A stretch of 64,000 nt of DNA. Source: Opitutaceae bacterium. Lineage in GTDB: Bacteria; Verrucomicrobiota; Verrucomicrobiia; Opitutales; Opitutaceae. The DNA is taken from the NCBI GenBank assembly GCA_030693515.1, contig JAUYAK010000057.1, positions 62,001 through 126,000 of the forward strand, read 5' to 3'. Made by a program: the position numbers and the translations under genes. Below, in pieces: positions 17,086 to 27,686 of this stretch (position 1 is the first letter of the stretch; every line of letters starts with the position of its first letter). The notes beneath the pieces are model-generated. The model saw only the letters and a list, made by a program, of their open reading frames with translations, was not told where the DNA came from and ran no database searches.

Positions 17086-19655
17086 TTCCCCTCCGCTTCG
17101 TCCTCCTTTCCCTTCTCGCCGCGTTCATGGCCGGCCCGCTCCTGCGCGCCGCCGAACCGATCGACTTCAACCGCCAGATTCTCCCGATCCTCTCGGACGC
17201 GTGTTTCCACTGCCATGGTCCCGACGGCGCGACGCGCGAGGCCAAACTCCGCCTCGATCAACGCGACGGGCTCTTCCGCACGCACGACGAGGTCACGGTC
17301 GTCACGCCCGGCCATCCGGAAAAGAGCGAGCTGTTCCTCCGCATCACGAGCAAGGAGGAAGACGAGGTCATGCCTCCACCCAAAGCCACCCGCCGCCTCA
17401 AGTCCGCCGAGATCGAGCTGCTTAAAACTTGGATCGCGAGCGGCGCCAAGTGGAGCGGCCACTGGGCCTATGAGGCGCCGCGCCGACCAGCGGTGCCGGG
17501 CGGTCTCGAAGAACGCGAGAAAGAGAAATCTCCCCCTCTTCCGCCCAACCCCATCGACGCGTTCGTTCACGCGACGCTTTCGAAGCAGGGCCTGAGCCCC
17601 GCGCCCGCCGCCGCACCCGCCACCCTGCTGCGCCGCGTCTCGCTCGATCTCACAGGTGTGCCGCCGAGCGCAGTGGAGCTGGAAGCGTTTCTCGCCGACC
17701 CGTCGCCCGGCTCCTACGAGCGCGCTGTGGATCGCCTGCTCGCCTCCCCGCGCTACGGTGAGCGCTGGGCTTGGGACTGGCTCGATCTCGCGCGCTATGC
17801 CGACACCAACGGCTTCCAAGGCGACCCCGAGCGCACCATGTGGCCGTGGCGCGACTGGGTTGTAAATGCGCTCAACGCAAACATGCCCTACGACCAGTTC
17901 ACCATCGAGCAGCTCGCCGGTGACCTGTTGCCTGATGCGACGCGCGACCAGAAACTCGCGAGCGGTTTTCACCGCAACAACATGTTCAACGGCGAAGGCG
18001 GCCGCATTGCCGAGGAGACGCGCGTCGAGAATGTCTTCGATCGCGTCGAGACCACGGCGACGGTGTGGATGGGACTCACGTTCACCTGCGCCCGGTGCCA
18101 CGATCACAAATTCGATCCCATCAAGCAGACCGACTACTTCGCGCTCTACGACATTTTCAACCAGATGTCCGAGACCGGCAGCGCTAGCGGCGGCGGCGGC
18201 CGCAGCGGCGCGATCGTGCCGGTCCTCGACCTCTCCACGCCGGCTGAAGCCGAAGCCGTGCAGCGCGCACAAGCCGGCATCGACGCCGTCGCAAAGGAGA
18301 TTGAGGTGTTCGAACTCACCAAGTTTCCGCGTGCCGAGGGCAAGCCTGTGATCGATTCGCCCACCGCGCAAAAGCTGCCTGGCAACCTGCCCGCCACCCA
18401 CGCCCGCCCCGCCGTCAATCGCCGTGATCTCAACGGCCTGCTTGAGGCGTTGCCCTTCTTCCGGGACACCGAGCCGGACCCCGAATACGTCAAGCTGCTC
18501 CAAAAACACATCGCCGCCATCCGCGTCCGCGAGCGCGCCGCCAACAACATCACCAAGGTGATGATCATGGACGAACTCCCGAAGAAGCGGGACACCTTCG
18601 TGCTCAGCAAGGGCAACTACGAGAGCAAGACCGACGTGAAGGTGCTCGGCGCGCTGCCGGAGATTTTTCGTCCGACTCAAGCGGCCGCCGCATCCCCATC
18701 GGAGAATCCCGCCCGCCTGAACCGCCTCGACCTCGCCCAGTGGCTCGTCTCGCCTGGCAATCCTCTCGGCGCGCGCACGGCCGTCAATCGCGCCTGGCAG
18801 GCCTTCTTTGGCACGGGCATCGTCAAGACGCCGGAGGATTTCGGCGTGCAGAGCGGCTCGCCCTCCCATCCGGAACTGCTCGACTGGCTCGCTACGGAAT
18901 ATGTCGCCAGCGGCTGGGACACGAAAAAACTCCACCGGCTCATCGTGACGAGTGCGACGTATCGCCAATCCTCGCGGGTCACGCCCGCCCTGCACGAACG
19001 CGATCCGGAGAACCGCCTGCTCGCGCGCGGCCCGCGCCACCGCCTGCCCTCGTGGATGCTGCGCGACCAGGCGCTCGCGGCCGCGGGCCTGCTCGTGGAG
19101 CAGCGCGGCGGCCCATCGGTGAAACCCTACCAGCCGGCTGGCATCTGGGAGGAGGCGACATTCGGGAAAAAATCCTACCAGCAGGATCACGGCGAGGCGC
19201 TCTACCGCCGCAGCCTATACGTGTTTTGGCGGCGCATCGTGGGCCCGACCTCATTCTTCGATGCCGGAGCGCGGCAAGTCTGCACGGTGAAAGTCCCGCA
19301 CACCAACACCCCGCTGCACGCGCTCGTCACGCTCAACGATCCGGCCTTCGTCGAAGCCGCGCGCGTGATGGCGCAGCGCGCCCTTAAAGGCCCGGCGCGG
19401 ACGGACTCGGCCCGGCTCGACGCTGTATTTCGCGGCGCGACCGCGCGTCTGCCGAGCGCGCAGGAAAAATTCATCTTGCTCTCCCGCCTCGCCCAGCTTC
19501 GCACGCAGTTCGGCGCGACGCCCGTCGAGGCGCACCAGCTCGCGGGCGTCGGCGAATTCGAACGTCCCGAATCGATCCCCGTCGTCGAGCACGCCGCGTG
19601 GACGGCGCTGTGCTCACTGATCCTCAACCTTGATGAAGCGCTCTCGAAGGAATGA
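17082..19655 (+). CDS. Secreted PSCyt1/DUF1549/DUF1553 cytochrome-domain protein
   Basis: The 857-residue protein has a signal peptide (ends 'GPLLRAAEP') and a PSCyt1 haem motif C41-x-x-C-H45 in 'ILSDACFHCHGPDG'. An Glu/Lys-rich linker precedes 'PPNPIDAFVHATL' and DUF1549, which carries a second CxxCH ([11 protein letters not shown], Cys336). DUF1553 follows ('RTAVNRAWQAFFGTGIVKTP', 'HTNTPLHALVTLNDPAFVEA'). It begins inside the stop codon of the preceding DUF1501 gene, so translation is coupled. It lacks the LamG domain of its paralogue at 12360. A Gly/Ser stretch near residue 370 ('ASGGGGRSGA') marks the place where the paralogue carries extra sequence. The stop codon is followed one base later by a palindromic repeat pair. 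Confidence 0.92.
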   Translation: MIPLRFVLLSLLAAFMAGPLLRAAEPIDFNRQILPILSDACFHCHGPDGATREAKLRLDQRDGLFRTHDEVTVVTPGHPEKSELFLRITSKEEDEVMPPPKATRRLKSAEIELLKTWIASGAKWSGHWAYEAPRRPAVPGGLEEREKEKSPPLPPNPIDAFVHATLSKQGLSPAPAAAPATLLRRVSLDLTGVPPSAVELEAFLADPSPGSYERAVDRLLASPRYGERWAWDWLDLARYADTNGFQGDPERTMWPWRDWVVNALNANMPYDQFTIEQLAGDLLPDATRDQKLASGFHRNNMFNGEGGRIAEETRVENVFDRVETTATVWMGLTFTCARCHDHKFDPIKQTDYFALYDIFNQMSETGSASGGGGRSGAIVPVLDLSTPAEAEAVQRAQAGIDAVAKEIEVFELTKFPRAEGKPVIDSPTAQKLPGNLPATHARPAVNRRDLNGLLEALPFFRDTEPDPEYVKLLQKHIAAIRVRERAANNITKVMIMDELPKKRDTFVLSKGNYESKTDVKVLGALPEIFRPTQAAAASPSENPARLNRLDLAQWLVSPGNPLGARTAVNRAWQAFFGTGIVKTPEDFGVQSGSPSHPELLDWLATEYVASGWDTKKLHRLIVTSATYRQSSRVTPALHERDPENRLLARGPRHRLPSWMLRDQALAAAGLLVEQRGGPSVKPYQPAGIWEEATFGKKSYQQDHGEALYRRSLYVFWRRIVGPTSFFDAGARQVCTVKVPHTNTPLHALVTLNDPAFVEAARVMAQRALKGPARTDSARLDAVFRGATARLPSAQEKFILLSRLAQLRTQFGATPVEAHQLAGVGEFERPESIPVVEHAAWTALCSLILNLDEALSKE
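17508..17543. repeat. Purine/pyrimidine repeat inside the second DUF1549 gene
   Basis: GAAGAACGCGAGA and TCTCCCCCTCTTCC, both shared with the intergenic gap at 15484-15606, face each other as an imperfect inverted repeat. They encode the linker just before 'PPNPIDAF', the same domain boundary that carries a different GAGA-type repeat in the paralogue at 12800-12861. Confidence 0.6.
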
Positions 19656-19656
19656 A

Positions 19657-19726
19657 GTAGGGCGGGTCTGTGACCCGCCCTCGAATCCCCTATCACGAGC
19701 CAGGGCGGGTCACAGACCCGCCCTAC
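19657..19726. repeat. Paired palindromic repeat (GTAGGG family), copy 1
   Basis: Two 25-base units lie as an inverted pair, 19657-19681 and 19702-19726, starting and ending with GTAGGG/CCCTAC. Each unit is itself a palindrome with core GGGCGGGTC-TGT-GACCCGCCC. The pair begins one base after the DUF1549 stop codon and fills most of the gap before the DUF1501 start at 19737. Similar pairs occur at 34106-34179 and 35838-35911. Confidence 0.9.
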
Positions 19727-19736
19727 CTTCGACACC

Positions 19737-21203
<1,467 letters not shown>

Positions 21204-21251
21204 CACGTCGCCGACCGGCAACCAGGGGCGCATTGTTTTTTCTGAAAATTG

Positions 21252-21279
21252 ATTGCCGGCGTCTGGGCGCTCCGGCAAT
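21252..21279. promoter_or_regulatory. Perfect inverted repeat upstream of the second receptor gene
   Basis: ATTGCCGG at 21252-21259 and CCGGCAAT at 21272-21279 form perfect 8-base arms around a 12-base loop. They lie 49 bases upstream of the receptor ATG and just after an AT-rich run (about 21233-21251). No T-run follows. It could be an operator or a 5'-leader hairpin controlling receptor expression. Confidence 0.4.
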
Positions 21280-21327
21280 TCCTGCCAAGCGCGGCTGCGA
21301 CTGCGCGCCAACCCCAAACCTGACACC

Positions 21328-24300
21328 ATGAGATCGTTCGTTTCATCCCTACCCGGGATCAGCTCGGCCATTGCGCTTGCCCTGCTCGCGGCCCTTTCGG
21401 CCGCCGCCCAGACCGCCACCGGCACCATCCAAGGCCGCGTCTACAACCCCGTCTCACGAGAATACGTGGGCAACGCCGAGGTCCGCCTCGCGCCCCCCGA
21501 GCGCGCGACGTTTACCGAGAGCGACGGCACCTTTTCCTTCTTCAATGTGCCGGCCGGCCCCGTCTCGATCACCGTTTCCTTCTCCGGCTACAATCCCGCC
21601 ACCGATTCGTTCACCGTGAGCGCCGGCCAGGCCGCCGTGCGCGAAATCACTCTCACCAGCGCCGCCGCTTCCCCCACCGCCGCCAAGGACGGAACCATCC
21701 AGCTCGCCGCCTTCACCGTCTCCTCCGAACGCGAGGGCAACGCCAAGGCCGTGCAGGCCCAGCGCCGCAACATGGATATCTCCACCTCGGTCTCGTCCGA
21801 CGTCTTCGGCGACATCACCGACGGCAACATGGGCGAGTTTTTGAAATATCTCCCGGGCGTGGACATCGACTACGTCGAATCCGAGGCACGCGGCCCGCGG
21901 CTCGGCGGCATGGATGGGCAATACGTCGGAGTTACCATCGACGGCATGCGCACCGCCAGCGCCGATTCCAACCGCGGCGGTGGCGACGCCTCCCGCGCCA
22001 CCAGTTTCGAGAGCATCCTCATTACCGGTATCGAATCCATCGAGATCAGCCGCACCACGAGCGCCGAGTCCGACGCCGATTCTCCCTCCGGCACGATCAA
22101 CATGCGCACGCGCCGCGCCTTCGACCGCAAAGGCCGCAACATCGGCTACAACGTCAGCCTCAACTTCAACGCCGAGGAATTCACCCTGCGCAAGACGCTC
22201 GGTCCAGCCGAGCGCGAACGCTACAAGTGGCGGCCCAACGCCCAGCTCGAATACTCAGAGGCCTTTTTCAACAACCGCCTCGGCCTCATGCTCACGGCCA
22301 GCCGCGCCAATTCCTACACCGAGCAATACTCCTTCACCCAGGACTACAACCGCAACCCCACCGCCGCCGATCCGCGCCCTCTCGTTGTCCGCCAGATCGG
22401 TTTCAAGGACGGCCCCAAGATGATCTGGAAGGACGCGGTCTCGGTCGCCGCCGACTTTAAAGCCACGCGCCGCCTCGTCCTCTCGCTCAACGCGGTCTAT
22501 ACCTACGTCGAAGGCGAATTCTGGAACCGCAACTTCAACTTCGTCGCCGCCAACTCCAATGCCAACGTTAACAACGGCCGCAGCACCGTCGGCGGCGACG
22601 GCCTCCTCACCGTCTCCACCCGGCGCACCGCGCAAAACACCGTCCCCGCCATCACCAACGTCGGCGGGACCGCCGCGCTGGAGAACTACACGCGCACCGT
22701 GTCACCCAAGTTCGAATACAAGCTCGACTCCCTCGTCATCGATGGCGGTTTCAACTACTCGCGCGCCGTCAACGCCTATGTCTCGCTCGAGCGTGGCTTC
22801 TCCCAAAACGAGAACCTCTCGATCCCCATCGATTGGACGGCCACGCGGCCGGGCGCCGACTCGCACGAATGGACCATCCGCCAGACCTCGGGGCCGGATC
22901 CTTTCGATCTCCGGAACTGGACCGGCGGCACCGTGGTGAACAGCGCCAACAGCCGCTGGATCACCGAAGTTTATCTCGCCTCGGCCAACGCCAAATGGAC
23001 CGTGCCGTTTTTCCGCTCTCTGCCGATGGTCCTGAAGTTCGGCGGCAAGTGGACCGAGGAAAACCGCAAGAACAACAACTACGCTCCTTGGAATCTCTGG
23101 CGCTACACCGGGCCGGGCGGCGACGTGCTCACCGGCTACAACGCCACCACCGGCGTCCCCACCTTCACCACCAGCGGCAACTGGGCGAACCTCGGCTACA
23201 TCGCCAAACACCCGTTCGAGACCGGCACCACCAACGCCCTCACGTTCACCAACCTCGCCGGCGTCACCGGCAACATCCCGCGCGCCGACCGCAAGCTCAT
23301 CGGCGAGCTCTTCCAGGCGCAGCCGCAGGATTTCGTGCACGCCGCCACGGTGGACAACTACTACAGCGCCTTCATCGGCAACCGCCGCAATTTCCGCCAG
23401 ACCGTCACCGCCGGCTACACGCAGCTCGACGTGAATCCCCTGCCGCGCCTCACCCTGCGCGGCGGCGTCCGGGTGGAGCAGACGGAAAACCGCTTCCTGC
23501 AATACGACCCGCGTCTCCGCCGCGAACTCGTCGCCGCCGGCTTCCCCGTCAACGCCGCCGGCCGCGCCACCAGTATTCCCGGCCTCGAATACCAATACTT
23601 CAGCCAGCCTCGCGCTGTCCGCACCAGCGACTACATCAACGCGTTTCCCTCCGTCCTCACGAAATACCGCTTCACGTCCAATTTCGAGTTTCAGGCCGGA
23701 TTCAACCGGGCCATCTCGCGCCCGCCGGTCGATTCGCTCACCGGCATCTACAACGTGATCGAGGACGTCCAGCGCGTGGACGCCCCCAACGCCTCGCTCG
23801 AGCCCGAGCACTCCAAGAATTACCAGGCCCGCTTCGCCTACTACTTCGGCAATCGCGCCCCGGGCCAGCTCACGCTGCAAGTTTCGCAAAACGACATCCG
23901 CAACCTCCGGGAAACCTTCGATTTCACCGCCTCCGAATTCGGCGAGCAGGACCCAGACCTGCAGAGCTACACCTTCCGCACCACGCGAAACAGCGACGAG
24001 ACGCGGCGCTTCCGCAACCTGGAGCTCTCCTACAACCAGACGCTCGGCTTCCTCCCCGAGATTCTGCGCGGCACGAGCGTCAACGTCTCCTACTCGCGCA
24101 CCTACGCCAGCCAGCGCCGCAACGGCATGGCGCCGCACCGCGTATCGGGCCGCCTCGGCTACGCCTACAAGCGCTTCAACGGCTCCCTCGGCGGCGTCTT
24201 CACGGACGAACGCCCCGACGGCGTTTACGGCCGTTTCCGCGAAGCGGTCGCGCAGTTCGATACCTCGCTCAACTGGAAACTCACCCGCCGCACCACACTC

Positions 24301-24444
24301 TACGTGCAGGGCCGCAACATCACGGGCCAGCCGTTGAAGTGGTTCGACACCCCGCCCGGCGTCGCCGAGCGCCGCCAGCGCATCCTCCGCCAATACCAAG
24401 AATACGGCGCCAACTGGAATTTCGGCGTCAAGGGGACGTTCTGA
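21328..24444 (+). CDS. TonB-dependent outer-membrane receptor with carboxypeptidase-like domain
   Basis: The 1038-residue protein has a signal peptide (ends 'LSAAAQ'), a carboxypeptidase-regulatory-like domain ('GTIQGRVYNPVSREYVGNAE'), and a TonB-box-like 'LAAFTVSSEREGNAKA'. The plug contains 'MGEFLKYLPGVDIDYVESEA' and 'GQYVGVTIDGMRTASADS'. A long barrel ends 'WNFGVKGTF'. The plug motif 'S(V/S)SSDVFGDI.(D/E)GN.GEFLK' is shared with the receptor at 1289-4285. ATG 21328 was chosen for the signal peptide; the open frame upstream to 21253 encodes no export signal. It lies 124 bases downstream of the DUF1501/DUF1549 genes on the same strand. The ligand is unknown. Confidence 0.92.
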   Translation: MRSFVSSLPGISSAIALALLAALSAAAQTATGTIQGRVYNPVSREYVGNAEVRLAPPERATFTESDGTFSFFNVPAGPVSITVSFSGYNPATDSFTVSAGQAAVREITLTSAAASPTAAKDGTIQLAAFTVSSEREGNAKAVQAQRRNMDISTSVSSDVFGDITDGNMGEFLKYLPGVDIDYVESEARGPRLGGMDGQYVGVTIDGMRTASADSNRGGGDASRATSFESILITGIESIEISRTTSAESDADSPSGTINMRTRRAFDRKGRNIGYNVSLNFNAEEFTLRKTLGPAERERYKWRPNAQLEYSEAFFNNRLGLMLTASRANSYTEQYSFTQDYNRNPTAADPRPLVVRQIGFKDGPKMIWKDAVSVAADFKATRRLVLSLNAVYTYVEGEFWNRNFNFVAANSNANVNNGRSTVGGDGLLTVSTRRTAQNTVPAITNVGGTAALENYTRTVSPKFEYKLDSLVIDGGFNYSRAVNAYVSLERGFSQNENLSIPIDWTATRPGADSHEWTIRQTSGPDPFDLRNWTGGTVVNSANSRWITEVYLASANAKWTVPFFRSLPMVLKFGGKWTEENRKNNNYAPWNLWRYTGPGGDVLTGYNATTGVPTFTTSGNWANLGYIAKHPFETGTTNALTFTNLAGVTGNIPRADRKLIGELFQAQPQDFVHAATVDNYYSAFIGNRRNFRQTVTAGYTQLDVNPLPRLTLRGGVRVEQTENRFLQYDPRLRRELVAAGFPVNAAGRATSIPGLEYQYFSQPRAVRTSDYINAFPSVLTKYRFTSNFEFQAGFNRAISRPPVDSLTGIYNVIEDVQRVDAPNASLEPEHSKNYQARFAYYFGNRAPGQLTLQVSQNDIRNLRETFDFTASEFGEQDPDLQSYTFRTTRNSDETRRFRNLELSYNQTLGFLPEILRGTSVNVSYSRTYASQRRNGMAPHRVSGRLGYAYKRFNGSLGGVFTDERPDGVYGRFREAVAQFDTSLNWKLTRRTTLYVQGRNITGQPLKWFDTPPGVAERRQRILRQYQEYGANWNFGVKGTF

Positions 24445-24467
24445 CCAGCTGGCGCTTTTGTCCGTAA

Positions 24468-24638
24468 TCGCCAAGCGACAAAGCCATCCAACTGGCCCGG
24501 AGCAGCGGCATCTACGCCAACGCACCCTGCTTGGTGGATGGAAACCTCGTTTCCGGCCGCACCTACCGCGACAACGGCGGCTACCTCGGGCCGTGGATCA
24601 AAATGCTCGAATCCACGCGGAGCTTGGCACCAAGCTAG
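24468..24638 (+). pseudogene. C-terminal remnant of a DJ-1/PfpI-family protein
   Basis: From 24477 the frame encodes 53 residues containing 'KAIQLARSSGIYANAPCLVD', 'GNLVSGRTYRDNGGYLGPWI' and 'KMLESTR' before TAG at 24636-24638. This is recognisable as the C-terminal end of DJ-1/PfpI-type glutamine-amidotransferase-like proteins. A stop codon lies just upstream in the same frame (24465-24467), and the rest of a roughly 200-residue protein is missing, including the nucleophile-elbow Cys. It sits between the receptor stop and the TIM-barrel gene and is most likely the decayed end of a deleted gene. Confidence 0.75.
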
Positions 24639-24675
24639 CGCACCGCTCGATAGTTCACCCGGCTTTCCCCTCACT

Positions 24676-25599
24676 GTGATCACTCGCCGCCATTTTCTGC
24701 AATCAGTCGGCGGGGCGGCGACGATCCCGTTTTTGGCCCGTGCCGCCCAGCGTGAGACCTTCCGCCTGCGCTACGTTCTTTCGTCCGCGCTGTATGGGGA
24801 GATACCGCTCGATGTCATTCTGCCCGAGGTCGCGAAGACCGGCTGCGAAGCGATCGACATCTGGTGTCGACCGCACGGCAACCAGCGCGAGCAGATTGCG
24901 GACATGGGCGACGCGGCTTTCGCCGCGTTGCTCGCGAATCACCGCATGAAGCTCGGCGTGAGCACGCGCTATCCCCTCGGTCCCACCGGTCTGGGCGACG
25001 AGATGAAGTGGATGAAGAAGTATGGTGGCGGGATCATCGTCACCGGCAGCGGAGGTCCCAAGGGGCTGGCGGCTTCGGAACTCAAAAAAGCGATTCAAGG
25101 CTTCCTCGAACGGATGAAACCTCACGCTGCTGCGGCTGAGGAAAACGGCGTCACGATCGCCATTGAGAATCATAGCAATTCGCTGCTCCACCATCTGGAC
25201 TCGCTGCGTTATTTCGCGGAGTTCAATCGCTCCGCCCACCTCGGCGTCGCGCTCGCACCGCATCACCTGCACCCGTGGATTGGGCAGCTGCCGGCGTTGA
25301 TTCGCGATCTCGGAGCGAAGCAGATTCCGTTCATGTATTTCCAAGAACACTCGGAGGGCATCGCCCAAAAGGTGGCCAAGGAGATCGAGCTGCGGCAGCT
25401 GCCGGGCTTTGGCGGTGGGCTGGACTATCGTCCGGTGATCAAAGCGCTGGCCGATATCCGCTACAGGGGCCTCGTGGAGATTTTCATGCACCCGACGCCG
25501 CGCGGAATTCCGATTCTCCCGACCATCCCGGAGATCACGGCCGCGATCAATCGGTCGCGCGACTACATCGAACGTTGTCGCCGGGAGGTCGTCGCGTGA
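24676..25599 (+). CDS. Tat-exported xylose-isomerase-like TIM-barrel protein
   Basis: The 307-residue protein begins with a GTG start and a Tat signal ('ITRRHFLQSVGGAATIPFLA'). An AP-endonuclease-2/sugar isomerase-epimerase TIM barrel follows, with 'ILPEVAKTGCEAIDIWCRPHG', 'GVTIAIENHSNSLLHHLDSL' (typical metal-binding Glu/His region), 'LGVALAPHHLHPWIG' and 'GLVEIFMHPTPRG'. No in-frame ATG precedes the conserved fold, so GTG at 24676 is the supported start. It probably isomerises, epimerises or cleaves a sugar-like compound in the periplasm, but the substrate is not evident. Its stop overlaps the next gene by four bases (GTGA), the first of two such overlaps in a three-gene operon. Confidence 0.85.
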   Translation: MITRRHFLQSVGGAATIPFLARAAQRETFRLRYVLSSALYGEIPLDVILPEVAKTGCEAIDIWCRPHGNQREQIADMGDAAFAALLANHRMKLGVSTRYPLGPTGLGDEMKWMKKYGGGIIVTGSGGPKGLAASELKKAIQGFLERMKPHAAAAEENGVTIAIENHSNSLLHHLDSLRYFAEFNRSAHLGVALAPHHLHPWIGQLPALIRDLGAKQIPFMYFQEHSEGIAQKVAKEIELRQLPGFGGGLDYRPVIKALADIRYRGLVEIFMHPTPRGIPILPTIPEITAAINRSRDYIERCRREVVA

Positions 25600-27686
25600 G
25601 ACGCGGCCTGCGCCACGGCTTCGCGGTGTTGCTGACCGTTGTGAGCACGCGGGCCGAGCCGCGGGTCGTGGGGTTTGAGAGATTTCATGCTGCCGCGCCG
25701 GACGCCGCCGGAGGTCGCTTGCTCTATAACGAACTCGGTTGCGTCAATTGCCACGGTGGCGACACCGGCCTGCCCTCGCGACGCGGGCCCGACCTGACGA
25801 CGGTTACGACGCGGGCCAACGCGGATTGGCTGCGGGCGTTCATCGCGGATCCGGCCGGCCACCGCAGTGGCACGACGATGCCGCATCTGCTGGCCAATCG
25901 CGATGCGGCCGACATCGAGGCGGTCGTGCACTACCTCGGCACGCTGACGCGGAGAAATCCCGCGCCGCCGAAGAAGATCGCCCACCTCAACGCCGAAATC
26001 GGCAAGGCCCTTTACCACACCAAAGGCTGCGTCGCCTGCCACGCACCGCGGGCCGATTACGCGCCACCGGACGGTCGTCCTGGCGCCGGAGAATTCAGCT
26101 ACGGCGCGGCGGCGTTTCCCGCGCTCGCCGAAAAATACGATGTCGCCTCACTCGCAGCCGTCGTGCGCGATCCGTTGGCGTCGCGACCCGACGGCCGCAT
26201 GCCACGGATCGAAATGGAAGGGCAGGACGCGCTCGATATCGCCGCCTACCTGCTCGGGATTACGAGCAGCGATGGCGAGATTGCGCCGAAGCTGCCGCAC
26301 TTGACCCCTGATTCTGCGCTCGCCACGCGCGGCCGTGAGATCGTCACAACGGCGCGTTGTGCCGCCTGCCACACGCTGCCCACGGTCCCCAAGGTCCAGT
26401 TGATCGCCCTCGAGCGGACCACGGGCGGCTGCGTCGACGAGAATCCTGCCCCCGGACTGCCTCGTTATGCTCTCAATCCAGCTCAACGCACCGCGCTGCT
26501 CGCCTACCTCGCCGACCGAGCCGCTCCCGTGACGCCCGCGCAAACCGTGCACGGCACGCTGGCGGCGTTGAACTGCGTCGCCTGTCACGAGCGCGCCGGC
26601 CAAGGAGGTCCGGACGCCGCGCGGAGACCCTACTTCCTCGGCGACCACAATCTCGGCGACACAGGCCGATTCCCTCCCCCGCTCACCGGCATCGGCCGCA
26701 AGCTGCAACCGGAGTGGCTCGCGGAGGCGATGGCCGGCAAACGCCGCGAACGCCCGTATCTGGCCACGCAAATGCCGGTGTATGGCGCGGCCGTCGCAAA
26801 TCTCCCGAGGCTGCTCGCGACATGCGACGCACGTCAGGAAACTGCGTTGCCGGCGGGCGACGTCGCAGCCGGTCGCAAACTTCTCGGCACGCACGGTGGC
26901 GTCAGCTGCATCACCTGCCACCGGTGGGGTGAGCGCGCCTCCCTCGGCATTCATGCGCTCGACATTTCGAACCTCGCCCTGCGGCTGCAGCCCGGCTGGC
27001 TGCGCGACTACTTGATCAACCCCGGGGCTCACCGGCCCGGCACGCTGATGCCGTCGTTCTGGCCCGAAGGAAAAGCGGCCAATCGCGAAGTTCTCGACGG
27101 CGACACCGATCGGCAGATCGCCTCCATCATCGCTTTCGCCCGCGACGGCAAAGGATTGCCCGAGGGATTTCCCGCCACCTCCACCCGCGAGTTCGAATTG
27201 GTCCCCGGGGCGCGGCCGATCGTGTTGCGCACGTTCATGGCGGAAGTCGGGACACACGCGATTCTCGTGGGGTTTCCCGCGGGTGTGCACCTTGCCTACG
27301 ACGGCCGAAACGGCCGGCCCGCACTCATATGGAAAGGTCGATTCTTCGACGCCTACGGCACATGGTTCAGCCGGTTTGCTCCTTTTGAGAAACCGCTCGG
27401 CGAATCCGTCGTGGCGTGGCCCGCACCGAGTGAGGCGGGCGGCGCGCAAAAATTCGAAGGCTACCGGCTCGATGCCGCGGGCGTGCCGACGTTTCTCATT
27501 TCCGTTGGCGGCGTGCCCGTGGCCGAGCGCTTCGAACCCGGAGAAACCGGCACCCTCCGCCGGACGCTCACGTGGAAGCTTGAGGCCATGCGATCGCTCG
27601 CACTCACGCACCCGCCGGGACTCACGGTGCGGGAAAGCCCCTCGAGTATTCCGGGCCAACTCGAGTTCATCTACACGTGGCCATGA
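25596..27686 (+). CDS. Periplasmic multihaem c-type cytochrome (five CxxCH motifs)
   Basis: The 696-residue product starts at a GTG overlapping the previous stop, with a short hydrophobic signal ('GFAVLLTVVSTRAEP'). Five haem motifs are visible: CVNCH (Cys49), CVACH (Cys145), CAACH (Cys255), CVACH (Cys327) and CITCH (Cys438). Likely distal Met ligands lie in 'GTTMPHLL', 'GRMPRIEM', 'ATQMPVYG' and 'GTLMPSFWP'. The last 200 residues ('FMAEVGTHAILVGFPAGVHL', 'IWKGRFFDAYGTWFSRF') form a beta-rich domain often fused to such cytochromes in Verrucomicrobiota. Its function there is unclear to me. Overlaps at both ends (GTGA and ATGA) tie it to the TIM-barrel and beta-propeller genes, so it probably takes electrons from the latter. 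Confidence 0.88.
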   Translation: MRRGLRHGFAVLLTVVSTRAEPRVVGFERFHAAAPDAAGGRLLYNELGCVNCHGGDTGLPSRRGPDLTTVTTRANADWLRAFIADPAGHRSGTTMPHLLANRDAADIEAVVHYLGTLTRRNPAPPKKIAHLNAEIGKALYHTKGCVACHAPRADYAPPDGRPGAGEFSYGAAAFPALAEKYDVASLAAVVRDPLASRPDGRMPRIEMEGQDALDIAAYLLGITSSDGEIAPKLPHLTPDSALATRGREIVTTARCAACHTLPTVPKVQLIALERTTGGCVDENPAPGLPRYALNPAQRTALLAYLADRAAPVTPAQTVHGTLAALNCVACHERAGQGGPDAARRPYFLGDHNLGDTGRFPPPLTGIGRKLQPEWLAEAMAGKRRERPYLATQMPVYGAAVANLPRLLATCDARQETALPAGDVAAGRKLLGTHGGVSCITCHRWGERASLGIHALDISNLALRLQPGWLRDYLINPGAHRPGTLMPSFWPEGKAANREVLDGDTDRQIASIIAFARDGKGLPEGFPATSTREFELVPGARPIVLRTFMAEVGTHAILVGFPAGVHLAYDGRNGRPALIWKGRFFDAYGTWFSRFAPFEKPLGESVVAWPAPSEAGGAQKFEGYRLDAAGVPTFLISVGGVPVAERFEPGETGTLRRTLTWKLEAMRSLALTHPPGLTVRESPSSIPGQLEFIYTWP

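Noticed and set aside
16902-19190. Open frame of about 760 codons on the minus strand opposite the second DUF1549 gene
   Set aside because: Same reason: low-complexity product and complete overlap with a well-supported gene.
22702-24525. Long minus-strand frame opposite the second TonB-dependent receptor
   Set aside because: Ala/Gly/Val-rich shadow without motifs; the receptor reading is complete from signal peptide to terminal barrel strand.
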